Shown here piece by piece: positions 47,151 to 55,600 of a DNA stretch of 64,000 nucleotides; the stretch's first letter is position 1, and every line of letters begins with the position of its first letter. The notes below the pieces were generated by a model. The model was not told where the DNA came from. It did no database searches and saw only the letters and a list, made by a program, of their open reading frames with translations. A program made the position numbers and the translations under genes. Source of the stretch: Rhodovulum adriaticum (GTDB lineage Bacteria > Pseudomonadota > Alphaproteobacteria > Rhodobacterales > Rhodobacteraceae); the NCBI RefSeq assembly GCF_004345735.1, contig NZ_SLXL01000006.1, positions 62,001 through 126,000 of the forward strand, read 5' to 3'.

Positions 47151-50057
47151 ATGATGGGGGTGTTGCCCTTGTCCGGACAGGCGCCCGAGATGCCCGCCGT
47201 CACCGTCCATCACCACTCGCCCAGCGGCCGCGTTCGCCTGAGCGTGCCGCGCATCCGGGATCGCCCCGCGCTTGCAGCCCAGGTTCAGGCGGCTTTGCAG
47301 GCCCGCCCCGAGATCCGCCGATGCCAGGCGCGCGCCTGGTCGGGCAGCGTCATCCTGCACCTTGCCACCCCTCTGGACACGGACCGGATCGTGGCGACGA
47401 TCCGTCAGGCCCTGGCCGCCCCCCCGACCCAGGGCACGCCCCGCCCCGATCCGCAAGAGCGCGCCTGGCACAGCCTGAGCGCAGAGGCCGCCGCGCAATT
47501 GCTGCACACGAACCCCGGCACCGGCCTGACCGCGCAAGAGGCCGCCGCGCGGCTGGAACGGCACGGCGAAAACCGCCTGCCCGGTGGCACCCGGCGCGCG
47601 CCCCTGTCACTGTTCGCGGAACAGTTCGAAAGCCTGCCGGTCGCAATGCTGATGGGCTCGGCCGTCGTGTCGGTCGCCACCGGCGGGGTTGCCGACGCGG
47701 TGGCGACGATGTCGGTGGTGCTGATAAACGCGACCTTCGGCTTCGTCACCGAGGGCCAGGCAGAGGCCTCAATCAGCCAGTTGATGGACAGTTCCAGCGA
47801 AACGGTCACGGTGATCCGCGACGGCGCCGAGGTGACACTGCGCGCCGCAGAGGTCGTGCCGGGCGACATCCTGCATGTGCGCCCCGGGCGGGTGATCGCC
47901 GCGGATGCGCGGGTGCTGGCGGCGGATCGGCTGAAGGTGGATGAATCCGCCCTGACCGGGGAAACCCTGCCCGTATCCAAGACCCCCGATACCCGGGTCG
48001 CGCCCGACGTGCCGATCGGCCAGCGTCCGACCCTGCTGCATGCCGGCACCCTGGTATCCGAGGGCGAGGGCCGCGGGCTGGTCGTGGCGACCGGCGCGCG
48101 CACCGCCTCGGCGCAGATCGCCTTGCTGAGCGAAAGCGCCGCCCGCCCCCGCGCCCCGGTCGAGGCCGAGCTGGACCGGCTGGGCGAGGTGCTGGTCAAG
48201 CTGTCGCTGACCGCCTGCGGGGTCTTCTTTGGCATCGGCTGGATGCGCGGCATGGGCCTGTCGATGATGCTGAAGGATGCGCTGGCCCTGGCCGTCGCCG
48301 CCGTGCCCGAGGGGCTGCCGGTGGTGGCGACGACAACCATGTCCATCGGCCTGCGCCGGATGGAAAAGCGCGGGATCCTGGTGCGCAGGGTCGATGCGGT
48401 GGAAAGCCTGGGCGCCTTGCAGATCCTGTGCCTGGACAAGACCGGAACGCTGACCCGCAACCGCCTGCAAGTGGTCGAAGAAGAGGTCGCCGGCGGCGAC
48501 GCGGCACGGGCCATGCTGTTGCAGGTGGCCGCGCTGAACAACACCGCCGAACCGGAACCGCAGGGCGCGACGGGATCGTCGGCAACCGAACGCGCACTGC
48601 TGGATCATGCAATGGCGCAGGGCGCAGACGTGGCCGACCTGCGCACCGCGCGGCCCCGCACCGCGATGATCGAGCGTACCCCCGACCGCCCCTTCATGGT
48701 CACCCGGCACGGCGGCGCGGGGCCGGGCGTGCTGGTCAAGGGCGCCCCCGAAACCGTGCTGGGCCAGTGCAGCGCCCTGTGGGATGGCACGCCCCTGGAC
48801 GCGGCCGCGCGCCACCGCATCCTGACCGCGAACGACCGGCTGGCCGCGCGCCCCGCCCGCGTGCTGGGCTTTGCCGCGGGCGACGAAATCGACGAGGAGC
48901 GCGTCCCGCGCAACCTGCGCTGGCTGGGCCTTTTGGCGATGGTCGACCCGCTGCGCCCCGGCGCCGCGGATTTCATCGCCGCGATGCACCGCGCCGGCAT
49001 CCGCACGATCATGATAACCGGCGACCAGGCAGCCACCGCCGCCACCATCGCGCGCGAATTGAACCTGTCCGACGGCGGACCGCTGCGCATCATCGACTCG
49101 CCCGAGATTTCGCAGATGACGCCGGAGCTGCTGGGCGGGGTGGCGCGTAACGCCCATGTCTTTTCCCGCGTCAGCGCGGCGCAGAAACTGGCCATCGTGC
49201 AGGCGCTACAGGCGCAGGGCGCGGTGGTCGGCATGACCGGCGACGGCATCAATGACGGCCCCGCGCTGAAGGCGGCCAATGTCGGCATCGCCATGGGGGC
49301 CAGCGGCACCGATCTGGCCCGCGACGTGGCCAACGTGGTGATCCGCGACGACGAGTTGTCGACGCTGGTCGATTCCATCGCCCAGGGGCGCGCGGTCTAT
49401 CGCAACATCCGCCGGGCGCTGGAATTCCTGATCGCCACCAACCTGTCGGAAATCGCCGTCGGCATCGTCGAGGCCGCCCACGGCCCCGGCGAGCTGGAAT
49501 CGCCGATGGAGCTGCTGTGGATCAACCTGGTCAGCGACGTGCTGCCGGGGCTGGGCCTGGCGCTGGCCGATCCCGACCCGGACGCGATGGCCCGCCCGCC
49601 CCGTGCGGTGGACGAACCCGTGATCCCGCCTGCGCATTTCAAGCGGATGACCCAGGACGGGGGCATCATCGCCGCCTCTGCGCTGGTGTCCCATTTCATC
49701 GGGCTGGCACGCTATGGCCCCGGCCCGGAAACCCGCGCGATAACCTTCCTGTCGCTGTCGCTGGGCCAGCTTCTTTATGCGCTGACCGCGCAGCGCAGCG
49801 ACGTGCGCAAGTTGCAGACCGGGCGGTTGCTGGAAAACCGGATGCTGGACGGGGCCTTGCTGGTGTCCGCCGGGCTGGCGGTGACGCCCTTCTTCCTGCC
49901 GCCATTGCGGCGGCTGCTGCAGATCGCGCCATTGGGACCGGGCGCGACCGCGGTGGGGCTGGCGGCGGCCGTGGCACCCGCAACCCTGGTGCTGGCCGGC
50001 AAGAACAACCGGCTGCTGCCCGAAACGCTGGAGGTGAAACCATGCGCGACTTCGTGA
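47151..50057 (+). CDS. P-type cation-transporting ATPase with degenerate HMA-like N-terminus (CtpI-like)
   Basis: 968 residues from ATG 47151 (ATGs at 47154 and 47190 are alternatives). Residues about 18-95 look like a heavy-metal-associated ferredoxin-like fold without a CxxC (RVRLSVPRIRDRPALAAQVQ). The cation-ATPase N-domain starts near 108. P-type motifs are complete: LTGETLPVSK, PEGLPVVATTT in M4, phosphorylation site DKTGTLT with Asp429, KGAPE, ITGDQAATA, and GDGINDGPALKAANVGIAMG near 697. The PEGLP rather than CPx motif places it near P2/CtpI-type pumps; the ion is unknown. Its 3' end overlaps the divergent SAM synthetase gene by 16 bases. Confidence 0.88.
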   Translation: MMGVLPLSGQAPEMPAVTVHHHSPSGRVRLSVPRIRDRPALAAQVQAALQARPEIRRCQARAWSGSVILHLATPLDTDRIVATIRQALAAPPTQGTPRPDPQERAWHSLSAEAAAQLLHTNPGTGLTAQEAAARLERHGENRLPGGTRRAPLSLFAEQFESLPVAMLMGSAVVSVATGGVADAVATMSVVLINATFGFVTEGQAEASISQLMDSSSETVTVIRDGAEVTLRAAEVVPGDILHVRPGRVIAADARVLAADRLKVDESALTGETLPVSKTPDTRVAPDVPIGQRPTLLHAGTLVSEGEGRGLVVATGARTASAQIALLSESAARPRAPVEAELDRLGEVLVKLSLTACGVFFGIGWMRGMGLSMMLKDALALAVAAVPEGLPVVATTTMSIGLRRMEKRGILVRRVDAVESLGALQILCLDKTGTLTRNRLQVVEEEVAGGDAARAMLLQVAALNNTAEPEPQGATGSSATERALLDHAMAQGADVADLRTARPRTAMIERTPDRPFMVTRHGGAGPGVLVKGAPETVLGQCSALWDGTPLDAAARHRILTANDRLAARPARVLGFAAGDEIDEERVPRNLRWLGLLAMVDPLRPGAADFIAAMHRAGIRTIMITGDQAATAATIARELNLSDGGPLRIIDSPEISQMTPELLGGVARNAHVFSRVSAAQKLAIVQALQAQGAVVGMTGDGINDGPALKAANVGIAMGASGTDLARDVANVVIRDDELSTLVDSIAQGRAVYRNIRRALEFLIATNLSEIAVGIVEAAHGPGELESPMELLWINLVSDVLPGLGLALADPDPDAMARPPRAVDEPVIPPAHFKRMTQDGGIIAASALVSHFIGLARYGPGPETRAITFLSLSLGQLLYALTAQRSDVRKLQTGRLLENRMLDGALLVSAGLAVTPFFLPPLRRLLQIAPLGPGATAVGLAAAVAPATLVLAGKNNRLLPETLEVKPCATS

Positions 50058-51175
50058 TGACATCCGAGTCCGTAACCGAGGGCCACCCGGACAAGCTGTG
50101 CGACCAGATCAGCGACGCGGTGGTCGATGCCTACCTGTCGGCGGGGCTGCGCGCAGGCGTTGTGGCCGAATGCGCCATGGCAACCGGGGTGACCTTTCTG
50201 TCCGTGCGCGCGGGGGCCGAGGCGCCGGTGGACCTGGCGGCGCTGTGCCGCCGGGTGATGGCCGAGGCGGGCCATGCAGACCCCGGACAACCAACCGTGA
50301 TGCTGGACCTTGCCCATGCCCCGGAACTGGCAGAGCGCGCGCTGGCCGCCGATCGCGCCCGCCACATGGTCAGCGCCTTTGGCTATGCCTGCGCGGACGG
50401 GCCAAACGCCATGCCCCTGCCCATCGCTACCGCACACCGTATCGCCGAGGTGCTGGACCTGGCCCGGCGCGAGGGGCGGCTGGACTGGCTGTCGCCCGAT
50501 GCCCAGGCGCAGGTGGCCGTGGCCTATCGCGACCGGCGCCCGGTGGCGCTGCAAGCCATCGCGCTGAGCCTGGGCCATCACCGCCCGCTAGAGACACCGA
50601 CGATGGCCGATGCCCTCCGCACCCAGGTTCTGGACCCGGCCCTGGCCGACAGCCCCGTGCCGATCACCGCCGACACGCGGATCGTCACGATCCCCGCAGG
50701 CGGCCCCGCCGGCCCGCAGGCGCATTCGGGTCTGACCGGGCGGAAATCTGCGGACGATGCCTATGGCAGCTTTATCCGGCGCGGCGGCCCGGCGCTGAGT
50801 GGCAAGGATCCCTCACGCATCGACCGCATTGCCGCCTATGCCGCGCGGCAGGCCGCCCGCGCGGTCGTCACCGCCGGGCTGGCGCGCGAATGCGAGGTGC
50901 AGCTGTCCTATGTCGTGGGGGACGAGGCGCCGGTCACGGTCGAGGTCGATACCTATGGCAGCGGCACGACCGCGGACGCGACGATCTCGGGCAGGGTGCA
51001 CGCGGTTGCCGATTTCCGCGTCGGCGCGATTGCCGAGCGGATGGGGCTGTGGGATCTGCCCCGGCGACGCGGCGGACGGTTCTATCAGGATCTGGCGCGC
51101 TATGGGCATCTGGGCCGCGACGCTCTGGCCCCGCCATGGGAGGACGTGACGGACCTGGCCCAGGCGCTGGCCTGA
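50042..51175 (+). CDS. divergent S-adenosylmethionine synthetase (MetK-like)
   Basis: 377 residues of the MetK fold: TSESVTEGHPDKLCDQISDA at 7-26 with the ATP-binding His/Asp/Lys, SGLTGRKSADDAYGSF at 229-244, and GGPALSGKDPSRIDRIAAYA at 248-267. Several canonical catalytic features are altered. The GAGDQG loop is replaced by DRARHMVSAFGYA near 104-116. The Lys of PDAKSQV is Gln155. The Asp of GDCGLTGRK is lost. It is thus probably not the housekeeping enzyme; it may make SAM inefficiently or do another job. It overlaps the P-type ATPase gene by 16 bases, implying a shared function. Confidence 0.85.
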   Translation: MRDFVMTSESVTEGHPDKLCDQISDAVVDAYLSAGLRAGVVAECAMATGVTFLSVRAGAEAPVDLAALCRRVMAEAGHADPGQPTVMLDLAHAPELAERALAADRARHMVSAFGYACADGPNAMPLPIATAHRIAEVLDLARREGRLDWLSPDAQAQVAVAYRDRRPVALQAIALSLGHHRPLETPTMADALRTQVLDPALADSPVPITADTRIVTIPAGGPAGPQAHSGLTGRKSADDAYGSFIRRGGPALSGKDPSRIDRIAAYAARQAARAVVTAGLARECEVQLSYVVGDEAPVTVEVDTYGSGTTADATISGRVHAVADFRVGAIAERMGLWDLPRRRGGRFYQDLARYGHLGRDALAPPWEDVTDLAQALA

Positions 51176-51178
51176 GCG

Positions 51179-51673
51179 CTACGCCGTATCCCCGCCCTGC
51201 GGCGCGTTCAGCAGCGACAGCGCGCCCAGGGCCAGGGTGGTCGCCGGCCCCGCGATCCGCCCACGCGCCAATTGCATCAGCGCGGCAACCAACAGCAGCA
51301 GGGCAATCGCCGTTTTCAGGTCCAGCGCGGCCTCTGTCCCCTTGCGGATCTGGAAATCCGCCTGGGCCAGGCCCAGTTGCACGGTCTGGCGAACCGGCGG
51401 TCGGGCCACGGGGGGCTGGCGGCGGATCAGGTGTGCGGCCTCCATCTCGGCCAGGACATCGGCGGCAGGCAGGCGGGTTTCGACGATCACGCTGCCCGTC
51501 ATGGGGCGGGCAAGGATACGCTCGACACCCGGCGCGGTGGCCAGCCGCTGGGCCAGCGCCTGCATCGCCGCGGCATCCAGGGGTGTTTCCACCCGCAGAC
51601 GCGCGCGGCGGGACGTGACATGCGCCACCTGCACCGGCAGCGGCGCAGGCTCGGCCGAACCCGTGTCAGGCAT
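51179..51673 (-). CDS. HMA-like domain membrane protein
   Basis: 164 residues from ATG 51673, overlapping the stop of the DUF5132-like gene. Residues about 12-80 form a ferredoxin-like HMA fold (VQVAHVTSRRARLRVETPL, then ARPMTGSVIVETRLPAADV) resembling the N-terminus of the neighbouring P-type ATPase and again lacking CxxC. Two C-terminal hydrophobic helices follow (about 122-138 and 143-157). Convergent with the MetK-like gene, three bases apart. It probably works with the ATPase as a membrane partner; the ligand is unknown. Confidence 0.75.
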   Translation of the reverse strand: MPDTGSAEPAPLPVQVAHVTSRRARLRVETPLDAAAMQALAQRLATAPGVERILARPMTGSVIVETRLPAADVLAEMEAAHLIRRQPPVARPPVRQTVQLGLAQADFQIRKGTEAALDLKTAIALLLLVAALMQLARGRIAGPATTLALGALSLLNAPQGGDTA

Positions 51674-51938
51674 CCTGGGTGTCGGCCGGCGGGGCGGCCT
51701 CCGCTTCGGCGGCAGCGCGTTCGGTGGCCATCTCTTCGCGGACCTCGGCGACAATGTCCTCGACATGTTCATAGGCCTCGGCGCCTGCCTTGCGGAATTC
51801 GTCATAGGCGACGGCGCCCGTGCGGATACCGGCACGCACCAGCGGGCGCCCGGCCCGGCCAAGGGCCGTCGCCACGCCCGGGATCAGCGCCACTGCGCCC
51901 ACGGCAACCGCCGCCCCGATGAAGAAGTTCTTGCTCAC
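51666..51938 (-). CDS. DUF5132-like small membrane protein
   Basis: 90 residues from GTG 51938, five bases after GGAGG. It has one glycine-rich hydrophobic helix at about 6-24 (FFIGAAVAVGAVALIPGVA), then GRPLVRAGIRTGAVAYDEFRK and an acidic amphipathic helix rich in Glu and Ala. The pattern (helix, RPL-x-GIRTG-x-Y, acidic tail) is that of DUF5132 proteins, which I associate with HMA-type and CtpI-like ATPase genes. Function unknown. Translationally coupled to the HMA-like gene. Confidence 0.7.
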   Translation of the reverse strand: MSKNFFIGAAVAVGAVALIPGVATALGRAGRPLVRAGIRTGAVAYDEFRKAGAEAYEHVEDIVAEVREEMATERAAAEAEAAPPADTQDA

Positions 51939-52049
51939 GTCTGCCTCCTGAGCACAGGCCCGCCTGGCGGACCCTTCGTCACGCACCAACAGGGTATGGC
52001 GCACCGGCCTTTCGGGCAACGCCTATTACCGGGCCGCGCCCCGCGCGCA

Positions 52050-53258
52050 TCAGTGGCGCAGCGCCTCGATCGGGTCCAGCCGGGCGGCGCGCCGGGCCGG
52101 GAAATAGCCAAAGACCACACCGACCATCGCAGAAAACGCAAAGGCCAGCGCGATGGTTCCCGGATCGGGGGTAAAGGGCACGTTCAGCAGTTGCGCGCCC
52201 ACGGCAGCCAGCCCCAGCCCCAACGCCACGCCCAGCACACCGCCCAGGGCGGACAGAACGATGGCCTCTACCAGGAACTGCAGCAGAACCTGCCCCGCCT
52301 GCGCGCCAACGGCCATGCGGATGCCGATTTCGCGCGTGCGCTCGGTGACCGAGACCAGCATGATGTTCATGATCCCGATGCCGCCGACCAGCAGGCTGAC
52401 AGCCGCCACGGCGGACAACAGCCCCGTCAGTACGGTGTTCACGCTGTTCAGCATCGAGGCCACCTGTTCCATGTTGCGCAGGCTGAAATCGTCCTCTTCG
52501 CCGGGGCCGATGCGGCGCAACTCGCGCATCAGGGCGGTGATGTCGTTGGTCGCGCGGTCCACGGAATAGCCGTCGCGCACCGAGATGTAGATCGTGCCCA
52601 CATCCATACTGCCCGCGATGCGCCGGCCAAAGGTCTTGAACGGGATCAGCACCACGTCGTCCTGATCCGTCCCGAAGGACGAGGCGCCCTTGGCCCCCAG
52701 CACGCCGATCACCTGGCAGGACATCGCGCCCAGGCGGATACGCTCTCCGATCGGATCGGCCTGGCCGAACAGCTCGTCCCGCACGGTTTCGCCCAGCAGG
52801 CAGACGGGCTTGCCCGCGCTTTCCTCAGCCGTTGCAAAGCCCCGGCCCGTGGCGACCGGCCAGTCCGTGGCCAGCAGATAGCGGCTGTCGGTGCCGGTGA
52901 CCCGGGTCTGGTAGTTGGTGTTGCCGAACACCGCCACCAACGACGCGTTGCCCGACGGCGCGGCGGTTTCAACGCTGGCGACCTGATCGATGATCCGGTC
53001 CACATCGCCCAGGTCAAAGGCCCGCTCGGACCCGCCGCCGCTGCCGGGGCCGAACCGCATCTGGCCGGGGCTGAGGATCATCAGATTGGCACCCATCCGC
53101 TCGACATCCGCTGTCACCTGCGCGGTAGAGCCCTTGCCGATGGTGACCATGGCGATGACGGCGGCCACCCCGATCACCACCCCCAGCACCGTCAGGAAAG
53201 ACCGCGTCGGGTTTCGCAGGATCGCCTGCAACGCCAGCTTGAAGGTTTCCCACAGCAT
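52050..53258 (-). CDS. MacB-like ABC transporter permease
   Basis: 402 residues from ATG 53258. TM1 at about 18-40 (NPTRSFLTVLGVVIGVAAVIAM) precedes a large periplasmic MacB_PCD domain at 45-270, and three C-terminal helices start at LTGLLSAVAAVSLLVGGIGIMNIMLVSVTER and end with FGYFPARRAARLDPIEALRH, the FtsX/MacB signature. Such permeases do not translocate through themselves but drive export via MacA and an outer-membrane channel. It overlaps the ATPase gene. Confidence 0.92.
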   Translation of the reverse strand: MLWETFKLALQAILRNPTRSFLTVLGVVIGVAAVIAMVTIGKGSTAQVTADVERMGANLMILSPGQMRFGPGSGGGSERAFDLGDVDRIIDQVASVETAAPSGNASLVAVFGNTNYQTRVTGTDSRYLLATDWPVATGRGFATAEESAGKPVCLLGETVRDELFGQADPIGERIRLGAMSCQVIGVLGAKGASSFGTDQDDVVLIPFKTFGRRIAGSMDVGTIYISVRDGYSVDRATNDITALMRELRRIGPGEEDDFSLRNMEQVASMLNSVNTVLTGLLSAVAAVSLLVGGIGIMNIMLVSVTERTREIGIRMAVGAQAGQVLLQFLVEAIVLSALGGVLGVALGLGLAAVGAQLLNVPFTPDPGTIALAFAFSAMVGVVFGYFPARRAARLDPIEALRH

Positions 53259-53962
53259 CACCCGGCCCCTTTCGTCGGACGGTCGGACTGCACATTGCCA
53301 TCCACCATCCAGATCAGGCGCCGGGCATAGGCGGCCATGTCTTCCTCATGGGTGACCATGACGATGGTCAGCCCGTCATCGCGATTCAGCGCCTGCAACA
53401 GGTCCATGATCTCGACCGAGCGTTTCGTGTCCAGGTTGCCGGTCGGTTCGTCGGCCAGCACCACCTGCGGCCCGGTGGCCAGGGCGCGCGCGATGGCGAC
53501 GCGCTGCTGCTGCCCGCCCGACAATTCCGAAGGGTCGTGATGGGCGCGGTGGGCAAGCCCGACCTTGTCCAGCGCAGCCAAGGCCGCGGCCTCGCGCTCG
53601 GCCCGGCCCAAACCCTTGTAGATCAGGGGCAGTTCGACGTTTTGCAGCGCTGTCGTGCGGGCCAGCAAATTGTAGCCCTGAAAGATGAAACCCAGATAAT
53701 GCCGGCGCAGCAGTGCGCGCTGATCCTGCGTCAGGGCCCCGACCTCGATGCCGTTGAACAGGTAGTGGCCGGATGTCGGCCGATCCAGGCAGCCCATGAC
53801 GTTCATCGCCGTCGACTTGCCCGACCCGCTGGGCCCCATGACGGCGACGAACTCGCCCGGCTCGACGCTCAGGCTGACGCCGTCCAGCGCGCGCACCTCG
53901 GCCGCGCCCGTCCCGTAGACGCGCGCCACGTCGCGAAACTCGATGATGGGCGGTGTGGCCAT
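53258..53962 (-). CDS. MacB-like ABC transporter ATP-binding protein
   Basis: 234 residues, the LolD/MacB type. Walker A GPSGSGKSTAMNVMGCLDRP near 41, Q-loop FQGYNLLARTTALQNVELP, signature LSGGQQQRVAIARALATGP near 140, Walker B VVLADEPTGNLDTKRS, and the His-loop VTHEED near 200. It lies between macA-like and permease genes and overlaps the permease start. Confidence 0.94.
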   Translation of the reverse strand: MATPPIIEFRDVARVYGTGAAEVRALDGVSLSVEPGEFVAVMGPSGSGKSTAMNVMGCLDRPTSGHYLFNGIEVGALTQDQRALLRRHYLGFIFQGYNLLARTTALQNVELPLIYKGLGRAEREAAALAALDKVGLAHRAHHDPSELSGGQQQRVAIARALATGPQVVLADEPTGNLDTKRSVEIMDLLQALNRDDGLTIVMVTHEEDMAAYARRLIWMVDGNVQSDRPTKGAG

Positions 53963-53966
53963 CGGC

Positions 53967-55220
53967 TCAGTCCGCCTCGACCTGGTCGGTAATCACCTTG
54001 TCGCCCGGCGCAAGATCGCCCGCCAGGACCGCGGTCACATCGCCGTCGCTTTCGCCGGTGGTCAAGGGCACCTCGACGGGCTGGCCCGCGCGCAGGATCC
54101 AGACGCTCTTGCCCGTCGCGGCCGCACCGTTCCCGTTGCCGCCGGGCCGGCGCGGCATGACCAGCCCGATCAGCCCGCTACGCTCTTGCTTTTCGGCGTT
54201 CTCGGCGGCGCGGGGCGGGGCATAGCGCAGGGCCGCATTCGGCACCAGAACCGTATCCTGCACCGTAGTCACGACGATATCCGCGGTCGCCGTCATGCCC
54301 GGGCGCAGCGCCATGTCGGAATTGTCCAGCGTCAGGATCGCCTTGTAGGTCACCACGCCCTCGGTCGTTTCGGGGGCAAAGCGAACCTGCGTGATCTGGG
54401 CCGGGAAGGTCCGGTCGTCATACGCCTCGACGGTAAAGCGGGCCTGCTGGCCGACGGCCACCTTGCCGATATCGGCCTCGTCGATATCGGCCTGCAATTC
54501 CATCTGCGTCAGATCCTCGGCCACGGTGAACAGGATCGGCGCCGACAGCGAGGCGGCGACGATCTGCCCCGGATCGGCGTCACGCTCCAGCACGATCCCC
54601 TTGACCGGCGACAGGATGCGGGACTTGTCCAGATCGACATCGACGCTGCGCAGGTTGGCCTGGGCCAGCGCCAGATCGGCGCGCGCCGCCGCCAGTTCGG
54701 CCTCTGCCCGTTCAAAGCCGGCCTGCTGGCCGATAAAGGTCTCTTCGGTCTCGACGCCGCGTTCGACCAGTTTCCGGCCCCGGTCATAGGTCTGGCGCGC
54801 CTCCCGCAGGGAGGCCTCTGCCACCGCGACCTTGGCCTCGGCGGCCAGGACCGAGGCCTGTTGCACCGCCTGTTCAGAGGCAAGCTTGGCGGTGTCCAGC
54901 GTGGCCAGCAACGAGCCCACCTCGACCGCGTCGTTGAAATCGACCTCGACCGTTTCCAGCGTGCCCGACAACTCGCTTGAAATCTCGACCAGCTCGGTCG
55001 GCTCGATCGAGCCGGTGGCAGACACCACCACATCGAAGCCGCCGCGCGTGATCGCCTCGGTGACATAGCGGGGGCTGCGGGCATCTTCGCCACGGGGCCA
55101 CAATGCCCAGGTCGCGGCCAGCGCAGCCACGAGCAGCACGTATTTCACCCAGGCCCAGCGGCCTGCCTTGTGCGAACCCAGCCCCAATGTGCGGCTGATG
55201 TCGTCCCGATCCGTCGGCAT
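53967..55220 (-). CDS. MacA-like periplasmic adaptor (HlyD/membrane fusion protein)
   Basis: 417 residues from ATG 55220 after a GGGGGG ribosome site. One N-terminal membrane helix near 22-40 is followed by a lipoyl-like half (ATGSIEPTELVEISSELSG), a long alpha-helical coiled-coil hairpin at about 110-200, and the second lipoyl half with SPVKGIVLERDADPGQIVAA. Beta-barrel segments (MTATADIVVTTVQDTVLVPNAALRY) follow. Links the ABC pump to an outer-membrane channel. First of a three-gene operon; no TolC gene is nearby. Confidence 0.92.
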   Translation of the reverse strand: MPTDRDDISRTLGLGSHKAGRWAWVKYVLLVAALAATWALWPRGEDARSPRYVTEAITRGGFDVVVSATGSIEPTELVEISSELSGTLETVEVDFNDAVEVGSLLATLDTAKLASEQAVQQASVLAAEAKVAVAEASLREARQTYDRGRKLVERGVETEETFIGQQAGFERAEAELAAARADLALAQANLRSVDVDLDKSRILSPVKGIVLERDADPGQIVAASLSAPILFTVAEDLTQMELQADIDEADIGKVAVGQQARFTVEAYDDRTFPAQITQVRFAPETTEGVVTYKAILTLDNSDMALRPGMTATADIVVTTVQDTVLVPNAALRYAPPRAAENAEKQERSGLIGLVMPRRPGGNGNGAAATGKSVWILRAGQPVEVPLTTGESDGDVTAVLAGDLAPGDKVITDQVEAD

Positions 55221-55327
55221 GGCGCCCCCCGAATAGCCCCGGCAACACGTCCCCTCGTACAGGATGCAAACGGCCCGGCGCGACCGTTCCGTCGCGGCGG
55301 CGGCAACGAATGGCAAAAAAGCCCGGA

Positions 55328-55600
55328 TCAGGACGAGATTTTGGGCGCCCCCTTCGGCCGAGAGGGCTGCGCGGGATCGTTCCACGTCACTTTTAGAGTG
55401 ACCTGGCAGGCGCCGTCCTCACGCTCGGCGGTGATGCGCAGGGTCATCAGGTCGGCGGTTTCCAGGACCATCTCGCGGTCGTCGTCGCCCAGGGTCAAAC
55501 GCCCCTTGCCAAAGCCCTTGGACAAGGCGGTCAGCAAGGTCTTGATCGTCTTGCGATCCTGCAGCGATTCATGCGCGAACCGCGTGGTCTTGTCCGCCAT
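55328..55600 (-). CDS. amphi-Trp domain protein
   Basis: 90 residues matching the amphi-Trp domain family. It opens with TRFAHESLQDRKTIKTLLTALSKG, continues with GRLTLGDDDREMVLETADL, and ends with the conserved amphipathic strand and tryptophan, CQVTLKVTWNDP, near 65-77. Function unknown; the family is one of the founding components of the GAK system (ATP-Grasp, Amphi-Trp, Kinase). It is the last gene of the seven-gene operon and overlaps the metallophosphoesterase by 32 bases. Confidence 0.88.
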   Translation of the reverse strand: MADKTTRFAHESLQDRKTIKTLLTALSKGFGKGRLTLGDDDREMVLETADLMTLRITAEREDGACQVTLKVTWNDPAQPSRPKGAPKISS

